Shown here: piece after piece, positions 11,588 to 20,969 of the stretch | How positions within the stretch are numbered: position 1 is the first letter of the stretch | How the letters are laid out: the number at the start of each line of letters is the position of its first letter | Origin: Azolla caroliniana | Taxonomy: Eukaryota; Polypodiophyta | Reading direction: 5' to 3' | Assembly (NCBI GenBank): GCA_043228905.1 | Contig: JBHGNT010000015.1 | Span: 11,780,001-11,844,000, forward strand | DNA length: 64,000 nt | Program-made: the position numbers and the translations under genes | The notes under the pieces: model-generated | Databases searched by the model: none | Told to the model about the DNA's origin: nothing | What the model saw: the letters and a program-made list of their open reading frames with translations, nothing else

Positions 11588-13355
11588 CCCACTTCAAATC
11601 TTCCATTTTATAATTGGAACTTTCTTGTAACCATGCGTTGAACTCTTGCATAAATTCTTCCTTTTTTTCAACACTCAATTGCCGAAGCTTTGGGGAAATT
11701 GATAGACTTTCCTTCAAGTTGATGTGGTATTTGTTGCAAGCTTCTCCTCTTATCACAAAACACTTGATGAACACATCCTCCATTATGCTTGTGCAATGCA
11801 CCACTCCACTATCTACTACAACCACCCTTGTTGAAGATGTCCTACTAATAGGAATTCCCACTTTGTTTACCACAAATTCAGAAATCAAGCTTACTCTAGC
11901 ACCACTATCAACCAAGGAATCTTTGATGTGAAACCCTTTGATGGAGATGGGGATGGTTGGTCGTATGTCCTTTCGATATTCTACTCCCACGATCACCACA
12001 TAATGCACGGTCTTCTTACTTTGGCGGATACTTGCAAGCTTTCCCCAATCCTTTCGTAATGTGGGAGATAATTGGAGAAGTTGTGGCCATGTTATCCTTG
12101 GTCCACTTGATATCAACTCATGTTTCAAATTGAAAGCTTCTACACCTTCACCCATAGGAATGTCCTCCATCTTGATCTTCCTTCTAGAGTGTCTCCTTCT
12201 CAATTTCTCCTCTTTCTCATTCTCCTTAGACTTCTTCTTTTGTCTTGAGGCACTAGATTCTCCTTCAACTTCTTTCTCCTTTTGCGAGGACCTTGTCCTT
12301 TTCACAGGAGTTACTTCACAATCACTATCACTATCATCAATAACATTAAGAAGATTCACATTATGAGGAATTGTAGGAACTTGAGCCATAGGAAGTGTTA
12401 TGGATTCGCCTCCTTCGACTCCATTGTTGATAGCTCGTTGTCCATTCCATTGCACATGATACATGCCTCTTCCCATGCATCTTTGTTGTCGATGAGGACA
12501 TCTTGTTGAAATGTGTCCCTCCTCTTGACAAGAATAACAAATTACACCTTGATGACCTCTAGAGCCACCACCATCGGGAATGGTGTTGTGAATTGCTTGG
12601 GATTGTTGCAAGTGGGTTATCACTTCATCAAAGTGCTTCACCAATGCCATTGTATCTTGTTCACTCTTCACTTGTTCCACTTCTTGAGATATACTTGTTG
12701 GGTTTATTGTTGTGGTGGTATACAAATTTGGAAACACTTGTCCACCATGCACAATTGAAGATGAGGCTTGAAAGTTGGCATGAGGCATCAAATTTGCACC
12801 CAAAGCCATCATTTGTGGGTCCCCCATGGAACTCATCATCTTCACTTATCGATCATAAACATGACAAACTTGAATGAGAGCTTGAAAAGATGTAGGATCC
12901 TTCAAGTTTGCCTCCAAACAGAAATACATATCAAGACCCATCTTGGATCGTTCCATTTTAAACCACTTGTCTTCAGTGCCACCACGAAGACGAATCCATG
13001 TTCTCCACAAATCCTTGAAATTTCTTTCATACTCAATGAAACCAAAAGGTGATTCCATCTTTCGTCGAAAAAACTCCCCTCTTACTTCCGTTTCACTTCG
13101 TCATGGAATGTATCTGGAACAAAACTGGTGTACCAACAATTGATATTCTCCTTGTTCGTTTGGTGGAAGACAGTCATACCAATCTCGAGCTCGACCATAG
13201 AATGTAGCTACCAACAAGGGCAACTTTTCATTGTCGGTGACGCGTCCAATAGAGATGGTATGATACTCAAAGGATGCCAAAAAGGCACCAACATCTTGTG
13301 TTCTTTCACCCGAAAACGCGAACTGCATAGCTAAGTTAATGTAGTAGTGTAACAC
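11580..13355 (-). pseudogene. Gag-protease ORF with two nonsense codons
   Basis: One frame runs through 592 codons with only two internal stops, a TGA near 13100 and a TAA near 12847. The N-terminal part has the gag motif ATFYGRARDWYDCLP. The middle has one CCHC knuckle, CYSCQEEGHISTRCPHR, then an acidic stretch and a basic Lys/Arg stretch. The C-terminal part has an aspartic protease motif, DSLVDSGARVSLISEF. Gag forms the particle and the protease would mature it. No RT follows; the frame ends at the deletion junction with the LTR. Confidence 0.8.
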
Positions 13356-13394
13356 AACGAAAGGATAAGTTCTCCCTCCTATACGGAAAGGATC

Positions 13395-13416
13395 GACCCT
13401 CCTTGGAGCGCCAAAG
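13395..13416 (-). other. Primer-binding region of the gag-protease element
   Basis: The minus strand reads CTTTGGCGCTCCAAGGAGG just inside the 5' LTR. A TGG within a few bases of the LTR end fits a tRNA primer site; the tRNA is not identified. Confidence 0.45.
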
Positions 13417-14210
13417 TGATACAGTGTTTAAGACAAAGGGTAATGTTACACTATATGAGGGCTTGACCAAACTGGTTAGATCGAGTTGTGACTCATAATA
13501 TATTACATAGATCAAGGTATCTACGAATTAGAGAGAGAGACTCAAGAAATTAAGAAAAAAAAAGAGAAGATGAGAAAGAGATAAGATTGTTATGATATTC
13601 CAATATCAAGACAATACAAAGAAGATAAACTCCACATTCAACTAAGAAACCAAAGACCTTCTTACTACCAATCACTCAAACCCACAATTAAGACCCTTCC
13701 TCTTCCATTAAGACCCTTCTTCCTAATCCTCCCTCTCCTCTATTAGGATCCTCTCCCTATTAGTCCCCTGCTTCCAGTAAGACCTTTCCCTATGACTCTT
13801 CCTCCTCTATCCGGACCTCCACTTCTTCTTTTATAATTTTCTTCATCTTTCTCGTTCACGCTATTTTTAGAAGCTTTTTATCTCCTATTTTTAGCTAAGA
13901 CCTAACGACCTTCTAATCGTCATATCTGCCTCATCAAAGCTCCAAATTTAGAGATTTAAAAAGCTATAGATAGATCTCTTTACAAGCTATAGACATAATA
14001 TTTGGGTGAAAAATGAAGGAGTTATGACCATTCCTTTTTTACTATTTTTATGGTCCGCTTTTTCTCTTTTTACTTTTCTCTTGGTCTCTTACTTTTACTT
14101 TTGGCTTCTTCATAAGGTCTTGATTCGAGTTCTTAGCCTCCAAATGTGAGTTATCCATACTTTATATTCTTCTAATGTTCAATGGCTTAGATTCTAAAAA
14201 CACTTTCACA
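13417..14210 (-). repeat. 5' LTR of the gag-protease element
   Basis: This 794-bp LTR begins TGATACAG and ends TTTCACA on the plus strand, with the target duplication CCAAG directly outside. Its first ~510 bp are repeated at 11079-11587. Confidence 0.75.
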
Positions 14211-14215
14211 CCAAG

Positions 14216-14420
14216 GACGACTCGAATCGGCTCGGATGCTTCGACTATATCCCTAGATGCAATAGGGCGACCATCAATGACTACAACGAATGCAGGAGAA
14301 GGGAGGTTTCTCAATAGGAGTTTTTGGGATAAAGCAAATTCTGTCCATAAAAGAAGAGTTGGCTCCTGAATCTAAGAGAGCAGATGCAAGAACTCAATGA
14401 CACCTAGAAGTGCTAAGCTC
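14216..14420 (-). pseudogene. Gypsy-B protease, N-terminal half
   Basis: The minus strand encodes an aspartic protease active-site motif, LLDSGANSSFMD, then a stretch ending EPIRVV that joins in frame to LGSFACVISF at 11078 across the insertion. Confidence 0.75.
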
Positions 14421-14533
14421 AACTTGTGTTGGAAAAACTCTGCTAATAAGATTCGATAAAATGGAACCGCTACTTGGGGCTGACATTACGTATTCTGGTT
14501 TGTCCAACCAAATGGCTCCAATTTTGATTGGAC

Positions 14534-15667
14534 TTATTCGTTTAATATTTCATCAAGCTGACTCAAGACCTCAAAACTATTGGATTGGCCTAGACATGTC
14601 AGACTACTTGGGATAGATAATCTAACTGGGGAATTGGAATTAAGTTTCTCACTAGTACTTACTTGATTTACTTGTCGTTTTGGCCTATGTGGGCAGGTGA
14701 TTGCTATGTGTCCCGGACCACCAAAATACAAACATAGATGGTTTGCTCGGCATCCTTGCTTCGCAATTTCAGACAAAGGCCCTCGACGACGTGTTACATC
14801 GATCTCCATCGGACTTGGACCAGTTGATGGAATCATGTGTGAAGTTTGGGTAGTGCTCGTAGGTGTCGAGGCTACTACTAAAGCATATGTTTGATCCATT
14901 CTTGGTCGTGACATTAGTTGACGTTCTAAACGTCGCTCGAATAAACGATTGTCACATCGCACCGCATGACTTATTGCTTCTATAAGAGATCTTGGATCTT
15001 CGAGGAAAGTTAATAACAAATCTTTTACATCATTTCGTAGTCCATGGCGAAACTGATCCATTAATGCTTCTTCATCCCATGGAATATCATAAGCTAGGAG
15101 GCGGAAATCTGCGGCGTATGCGGACGTAGGACGATCCCCTTGACACAATCTTCGAATTTTATTGATCTCCATTCTGACACTATTAGTGTCTCCAAAGTTT
15201 GCTTGAAACTCTTTAATAAAATCTTCAAAGTCTTGAAGGAGAGGAGATTTCTTTTCTAGCAGTGGTGCAAACCATGCTAATGTTGTTCCTATTAAGAGGG
15301 GTCCTACTAGTCCAACTCGAGTTGTATCGGTTGGATATCTATTAGGATGCATACGAATTACTAGACGCACCTGATTTAGAAATCCTCGAAATTGTGATCA
15401 ACTACCATCGAACTTCCTGGGGAAACAAATCTTTGGTTCTTTGGGAGAGCTTTGTTGCATCAAAGCTTGTTGATGAAGAGACCACAATGTTGTTTCGAGT
15501 TGCAATACACGTGTTGATAACTTGTCATATTGTTGTTCCTTTTCTATGCTGCTTGTAAATCTCCAAGAAATTGTTGATTCTCTTGCTCCAGAGCCAAAAA
15601 CTTATTTGTGAGATGTTTGAGTTCAGAGAGGACTCGAACATATACTCTTGCTTGCTAACGAACTCCA
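14534..15667 (-). pseudogene. Gypsy-B gag
   Basis: The clearest part is 15370-14534: the capsid-like region LVGPLLIGTTLAWFAPLLE, the AYAADFRLLAYDI motif, then MDQFRHGLRNDVKDLLL, which matches the gag of Gypsy-C position for position. A nucleocapsid knuckle follows (LCLYFGGPGHIAITC, with Phe in place of the second Cys). The N-terminal segment up to an ATG at 15665-15667 is degenerate with several stops. Confidence 0.75.
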
Positions 15668-15683
15668 TGGTGACGATAACGCT

Positions 15684-16010
15684 TGATAGGATTCTCAAGA
15701 AAAAGAAGGAAAGAAGAGAGAGAGAGAGAGATAGAACTGGTGAGAACTAGAGAGAAGATATTCTGGTTCAAACTGTCAAGGCCTTAGCTTGACAAAAGAA
15801 GATTGAACAAGAGAGGAAACGAAAGAGACAACAATGACTATATTTTTATTATAATAGGAAAATATACAAGAGCGAGAACTAGAATATTTACCAAAGACTA
15901 GTGTTGAACTAGAATGGTTCTAACAATACAATATCTCCTATTGATATAGGGTTACATTATCAATATTATAATAAAGTAAATTATAATATCTTTACGTAAA
16001 ACATATATAA
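15684..16010 (-). repeat. Possible 5' LTR of Gypsy-B
   Basis: This AT-rich segment starts with TGATAGG 17 bases outside the gag ATG and contains (GA)n runs. No second copy is in the window, so only the inner edge is supported. The outer edge near 16010 is set by the start of the neighbouring element. Confidence 0.3.
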
Positions 16011-18091
16011 CCTAATGGTTAGAGGTGAGTGCTCCTCCATTTCTCTCGCTATGTCGACTTTCTCTCTCCATTTTGAACACATCCATCCTTTCCACCCGAA
16101 CCATTGTCGCCATCCAATCCACCATATTCTTCGTTCACTCTTTGCATGGCCATGGCCGGTTCTCATGACTCCTTGTGCTCCTCTTGAGCATAACCCTTCA
16201 TGTCTCGTGCTTGTGCCACCTTCATTCTGACTGTCTCCTTGGTCAAAACACTCTGCACTTCGTCCACCTTCGTCATACAATCTCGCGTTAGAGTTGAAAA
16301 TCTTCATGTTAGAGCCCTCCTTCTTTGTCGAGATCTCATCCTGGGTAACACCTTTCAAATCCGCTTGGCCCTTGTCATCTGTGGTAGTGTGCCTGCTTTG
16401 CCTCTTCCTCGTGTTCATCGGCCTCGATTGTTTCGACCTTCGGTTGAGTCGTATTAGCTTCTTTCCGGATTGGTCTCGTCCGATCGGCTTTCGGATAGGT
16501 CGGCTTCCATCCGTATCTGCGTTCGACTAAATCAGACTCAGTTGATCGATTTCGATCGAGTCGGCCCCCTTCTAGTTCAGGTTCGACCCATCGGTTTCGG
16601 TCCGGGTTGACTTTCTTTTCTTCGTGTTCACCGGATTTGACTGGTTCGACTTCCGGCTGAGTCGGATTAGCTTCTTTCCGATTCAGTCTCGTCCGATCAG
16701 CTTCCAGTTCAAACGATTTCCGTCTGGGTCGGGCTCGACCGTTCGAATTTCGACCAAATCCAGTTTCTCTTGGTTCGACTTTCGTTTAGATCGGAATTTC
16801 GGATGTATCATTTTCCATCCGAACCGGCTTCCGACTTTACCTTCCTTGCCGCCATCTCCCGTCTCTCTGGTCTCACGTTGGTTTTCGGACATAACCACCG
16901 AAGTCTCTAGAATTAGTGGGCAGGAATTCTCGGTATTATCGTCCTCCATTGTTTCACCCATAGCCACCTTCTCGACTATCTCTCTGTCGTATGCATTGGC
17001 TTTGACCTTCGTTTTCTCTTCGTGACCTTCCGTCTCTTCGGTCTCACGTTGCTTTTCGAACGCAACTGCTGAAATCTCTAGAATTAGTGTTGGGAGAGTC
17101 TTGCCTCGGCCATCCGCCATTGGCTCATCCATAGCCACCCTCTTGACTATTTCTCCATCACATGCATCGACGTCAATTTTTGTTTCCTCTCTGCCACCTT
17201 CTGTCTCTTTGGTCTCACGTTGGGTCTTAGATGCAACTGCCGAAGTCTCTAGAATTAGTGGGAAGGAATCCTTGGTATTACCATCCTCCATCGAATCATC
17301 CTTAGCCTCCTTCACCTCGATGTCGTTATCCGTGGCTATCTCTTCAACTCTATAGGCTTCACACTCTTTGCCCTCCTCAATCATGCAAGCATCGATTATG
17401 GTTACCCCTTTTTCACTCGATGCTTTCGACACTCGTGTCCCGAAACCTTCTTCCACTCTTGAAATGGTGTTCGCCACTCTCAAGTCATCGGCCATATCCT
17501 TGGCTATTATTCTTTCACAAGACAAGAGGATATCTTGTTCCACAACCTCTCCCGTAGTACCATCATATTGTATTTCAGCCTTCATATCGGTCACATCATT
17601 CATTTTCAATTGATCATCCCTCATGAACCATGTTGATGCCAACCAGATTCTCGTCTTCCTCTTATCATGTCTTCGGAATATTCTTTCAACTTCGGCCCAT
17701 TCCATTTGCACCGTTATCGTCTTCAAGTTTGATCCTGATGTCCATCCTTCCTTTCCAATCGATCAATCTTACGAACATTAGGACTTTATCTACCCCCACC
17801 AATCGTTGTTCCCGCTCCAAGAGTTGAGCAAAATGATACTCAAACTCTAGGAATGCTTGTGTCGCGCTTTGGTGGATCTTCGCCGATGCCACCCACTGGT
17901 CAAACTCGCGTCGATCTCGTCCCTTCGGTCTCTCATAGTCATATGCCTCTCATAAAGCTTCTTCAAAGGACCCCCATGTCGGGTTTTGTTGTCGTATCTT
18001 GTGGATTCTCTCTTGTAGCTTATATGTGGCCACCCGATTAAAGGATATCACTTGCAATCCTTCCGGTATCCCGCATCGCATCATCTCCGCT
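16010..18091 (-). pseudogene. Element D gag-like ORF, main part
   Basis: The frame 17726-16683 is open for 347 codons and continues on both sides in other frames. The upstream piece at 17892-17686 (HQSATQAFLEFEYHFAQLLE) matches the gag domain of element E. The centre is strongly acidic and contains three tandem 57-residue repeats, each with LILE-SAV and QRETEETE-like cores. The leftmost part ends in a Trp-rich tail, WWIGWRQWFGWKGW. I recognise no enzyme motif. The protein is probably a particle component with an acidic spacer (inference). Confidence 0.55.
16904..17415 (-). repeat. 171-bp coding tandem repeat, 3 copies
   Basis: The landmark TCTCTAGAATTAGTG begins at 16904, 17075 and 17246, an exact 171-bp spacing, so the repeat stays in frame (57 codons). 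Element E has the same repeat with two landmarks 171 bp apart (near 49513 and 49684). Confidence 0.8.
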
Positions 18092-18931
18092 GTCGTGCCT
18101 TTCGGCTCCGGATCGTTGCGTGAGTCGGGTGGGAACCACAGAGGTCTTGGACTAGGAGAAAGAAGTTCGTGAGATAGAGATTAATTATAAGTAAATAGCA
18201 AAGAGAAAGATAAGAAACTCGTGAATCACACGAGTATACTATATTAATTGGTACTTAGGGTGTTAAGAGAGAAGTAGATGTATAAATCGTGAATCCCACG
18301 AATAATTTTTGTATTGATTAATACATAATCCAAATAATCAACAACCATATACATATTTCTCTCCTCCTTATATAAAGATGGAAGAGCTAAGCATGGCTTC
18401 ATGCTTTTTTTTTACAAAAAGTGTTCATGTCCACTAAATGTGCATGTGATGCTTTTTTTATTTCCTAAGTATAGGGCTCATGCACGCTAGATGTGCATGA
18501 GTTATTTTTAGTGTCTCGTGTTTTTCTTTTCTTTTCTTTTTCATATATTAAAAAATACACGATTTACCTTTTAATAAAGGTATGCATAAATAAAGGTCTT
18601 ATACCTATTAAATCTATATTTAAAACACTTAAGATAAGTTAATGTAATGGTAAGGTTGGGGTTTGTCAACGTGGAGGTGCAAAGTTCGAATCATGCCCTG
18701 CGCAATAGTGAGTATTTCCTTTTTCTTTTTACATTTATGTCTCTTTATCCGGCTCTTCCTTGCCGGTATGCCGTTTTCTTCCTTGCCGGTATGCCGTTTT
18801 CTTCCTTGCCGGTATGCCGTTTTCCTCCTTGCCGGTATGCCGTTTTCTTCCGGATTTCACCGAGCACTCCATTCTCTATCCGGAGGGACAAAAATATTAT
18901 TTCCACATAGTGTGCAACCTACACTACGACA
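18092..18931 (-). repeat. Family-D LTR plus gag start inserted into element D
   Basis: The segment interrupts the gag of element D and is flanked by CCGCT (18087-18091 and 18932-18936). Its right end is the normal LTR terminus, CTACGACA. Its left end is not an LTR end but a point ~50 bp inside gag, GTCGTGCC, where the sequence happens to mimic the LTR tip. It contains the primer region and first gag codons, then an LTR of ~790 bp (18140-18931). Confidence 0.65.
18755..18850. repeat. 23-bp tandem repeat in LTR
   Basis: CTTCCTTGCCGGTATGCCGT units start at 18755, 18778, 18801 and 18824, with a partial fifth at 18847. The repeat lies in the U3 side of the inserted family-D LTR and is absent from the LTR at 20149. 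Confidence 0.9.
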
Positions 18932-19187
18932 CCGCTTTGTAGTCACGTAGATAGCATGACGCATCCTTTCTGTTGAATTGTCCATTTCATTCTACGAGCT
19001 ACTTTACTACCGCCGTGATCTCCGACATCACTTGTTGTTCATGTAGCATCTGCTCGAACATCATCATCATCGTGTTCATCGTCTCTTGTTGATTCTCCAT
19101 CTCCTTGTCACCCGTCTTCACGTCGGGTTCACCAAATGTGTCGTGCCTTTCAGCGCTAGATCGTTGCGTGAGTCGGGTGGGAACCAC
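18932..19187 (-). pseudogene. Element D gag-like ORF, N-terminal part
   Basis: The minus strand encodes the family start, VPTRLTQRSSAERHD, followed by a Met-rich helix-like segment (MNTMMMMFEQMLHEQQ). It continues past a stop to the CYLRDY-like region, where the 18092-18931 insertion occurs. It matches the first ~75 residues of element E. Confidence 0.7.
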
Positions 19188-19244
19188 TAGGGTTTTGGAC
19201 TAGGAGGAGGAAGAATTTGAGACGAGTCTAGTTATGAATAGATT
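19098..19244. repeat. Direct repeat (copy 1) flanking the solo LTR
   Basis: About 147 bp covering the gag start, primer region and LTR tip of element D is present here and again at 20058-20205, on either side of the solo LTR. It is far longer than a 5-bp target duplication. Confidence 0.75.
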
Positions 19245-20057
19245 ATTAGAAAGAGAACAGGTTCCTCCGGATGGGAAGGGAGTAGATCAATGCCGATGAA
19301 CAAACTCGGCCGAGGCCGAAGACCGGATGAGGTGGACCCGGCCACGGAGAGCCGGATGATGCAGACCCGGTGAAGACCGGATGAGGAGTACCTGGCTACG
19401 GAGAGCCGGATGATGCAGATCCGGTGAAGACCGGATGAGGAGTACTTGGCTACGGAGAGCCGGATGATACAGACCCGGTGTGAACCGGATGAGGAGTACC
19501 CGGCTACGGAGAGCCGGATGGTGCAGGCCCGGTATGAACCGGATGAGGAGTACTCGGCTACAGAGAGCCGGATGGTACAGGCCCGGTATGAACCGGATGA
19601 GGAGACATATTCATAAATATGTTTCTGAGAGCCTATCGAGGCTACATTTGTAAATAGCCAAAAAGTCATATTAGTATAAATATGACTTAGGGCAAAAACT
19701 TTTGGTTACTGTTGTTGTCATTTTTTTTTTCTTGTTGGTGCAAGAAGAAGAGAGAGTGCGTAACTGTACAGAGAGAGAGTGAGAGACGAGGTCGTTGCCT
19801 CTGTTGTAACCGCCGCCTGTGGCGAAGATCGTGAGTCCAAGGTCGTTGCCTCCGTGAACTCACTGTTTTGTACATTCATACATAGCGACAGTTTGCAGCC
19901 TGTGGGCTGCCGTGGTATTTTCCCCTAGTTTGGGGTTTTTTCCACGTTAACCTCCTGTGTATCTTTCTCCTCTTTGTGTCGTGTTCTATTTCCCGTTTTC
20001 TGTGTATGAAAAGAATCTCGGTTGTGGCCGAGCGTTGCGCATAAGGAGCTAGGAGTT
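19245..20057 (+). repeat. Copia-type solo LTR with minisatellite
   Basis: The segment ends in GGAGTTCCCGACA, the reverse complement of the start of the Copia-A LTR (TGTCGGGAA). It shares with that family the motif CCGCCTGTGGCGAAGA and the CCCTAGTTTGGG-like block, so it is a plus-oriented LTR of the same group. No coding interior is attached. It lies between ~147-bp direct repeats of element D. Confidence 0.6.
19321..19610. repeat. 54-bp minisatellite in the solo LTR
   Basis: Units beginning (G/A)ACCGGATGAGG start at 19321, 19375, 19429, 19483, 19537 and 19591, an even 54-bp step. Because 54 is divisible by three, a spurious 18-residue periodic frame results on the minus strand; I do not call it a gene. 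Confidence 0.9.
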
Positions 20058-20205
20058 CCCGACACTTGTCACCTGTCTTCACGTCGGGTTCACCAAATGT
20101 GTCGTGCCTTTCAGCGCTAGATCGTTGCGTGAGTCAGGTGGGAACCACTGGGGTTTTGGACTAGGAGGAGGAAGAATTTGAGACGAGTCTAGTTATGAAT
20201 AGATT
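20058..20205. repeat. Direct repeat (copy 2) flanking the solo LTR
   Basis: Second copy of the ~147-bp segment described at 19098-19244, differing at a few positions. It runs straight into the rest of the element D LTR. Confidence 0.75.
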
Positions 20206-20953
20206 ATTAGAAAGAGAGATAGAAACTTGTGAATCCCACAAGTATAGTTGTTTTAGTTTATCTTAATCGTAGTAATAAATTGAAATAGTTTAGAATAGTT
20301 TAGAATAGATTAGAGTAGATTGAGAAAAGAGATCAAAACTTGTGAATCCCACAAGTATTATATTAATCAATACTTATGTAAGAATATGAATGTAGATTGA
20401 AAGAGAAGGATATAAAAACCTCGTGAATTCCACGAGTATAGTTTATGTCGTGAATCCCACGAATATAATTTATTAATTTGTGTTTTTAGAAATATATCCA
20501 ATTTCCAAAGTTTTCACACCCCTATTACATTATGCTCCCCATCCTTATATAGTGATGAGAGAGTCTTAGCAATCCATGCTTTTTTTTTCTAACTATGGAC
20601 TCCATGCTTTCTCTATCTATAGACTATATGCTTTCTCTAACATGCGTTTTTTATTGACTATAGTGTTTATGCACGTTAGATGTGCATGTGTAACTTTTTT
20701 CTATCATGCGTTTTTCTTCTAGTTGAAGCTTTTTCTTAGAAAAAAAACCTTTCTATGTGGAATATTTGCTTTTCTAACACTCATGATGTGTTAGTGTGAT
20801 GGTAAGGTGTTAAATTATTAATATGGAGGTATAAGGTTTGAATCTTGCCCTATGCATGTAATATTTATTGTCATATTTTCTTCGTTTTCTTCATATTTAT
20901 TAAATCGAGTACTTTGTACATTTTTTACGTAGTGTATGAAATACACTACGACA
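20149..20953 (-). repeat. 5' LTR of element D
   Basis: The 805-bp LTR starts TGGGGTTTTGG and ends CTACGACA on the plus strand. It contains repeated short blocks around GTGAATCCCACAAG and a tRNA-like patch at about 20780-20860. It matches the LTRs at 18140-18931 and (inverted) 41439-42369 in order. Confidence 0.75.
20780..20862 (+). other. tRNA-like patch in family-D LTR
   Basis: An A-box-like GTGTGATGGTAAGG is followed ~55 bases on by a B-box-like GGTTTGAATC. The layout recurs at 18645-18705 (AGTTCGAATC) and, inverted, at about 41805-41865. It lies antisense to the element. No clover-leaf acceptor stem is evident, so this is not a functional tRNA gene. Confidence 0.4.
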
Positions 20954-20969
20954 ACGGTATGCTACGTAT

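Larger units (their letters stand above)
11079..14210 (-). mobile_element. Gag-protease LTR element inserted in Gypsy-B
   Basis: Both ends are flanked by CCAAG (11074-11078 and 14211-14215), and removing the insert rejoins the host protease frame exactly. The right (5') LTR is 13417-14210. The left (3') LTR copy is only about 11079-11587, because the first ~285 bp of U3 and everything between the protease and it are missing. The interior codes gag and protease but no RT or integrase. A full 5' U3 with a truncated 3' U3 implies the deletion happened after insertion, since both U3 copies derive from one template. Confidence 0.8.
7909..16010 (-). mobile_element. Gypsy-B: chromovirus-type Ty3/gypsy element, interrupted
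   Basis: On the minus strand the order is gag (15667-14534), protease (two halves at 14420-14216 and 11078-10857), RT/RNase H (10835-9432) and integrase with a chromodomain start (about 9225-7909). The protease is split exactly by the element at 11079-14210, which has a 5-bp target duplication. The 3' end is lost in the chromodomain, where a copia LTR begins. The 5' LTR probably starts at 15684 but its outer end is unclear. Many stops and frameshifts make it inactive. Confidence 0.85.
16010..20953 (-). mobile_element. Element D: gag-only LTR family, interrupted
   Basis: The 5' LTR is 20953-20149 and a gag-like ORF reads leftward to about 16000. No RT, integrase or protease is seen. The gag is interrupted by 18092-18931 (another LTR copy of the same family) and by 19245-20057 (copia-type solo LTR). 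The same family is present as element E (41439-49869) in the opposite orientation. No 3' LTR is found. Non-autonomous gag-bearing LTR elements are known in plants as TR-GAG; membership is an inference. Confidence 0.65.

Noticed and set aside
18663-18950. Overlapping plus-strand ORFs with LPCRYAVF repeats
   Set aside because: Created by the 23-bp tandem repeat in an LTR, open in all three frames because the repeat length is not a multiple of three.
19232-19669. 145-codon minus-strand ORF with an 18-residue repeat
   Set aside because: The period is that of the 54-bp DNA minisatellite inside an LTR; nothing else supports coding.
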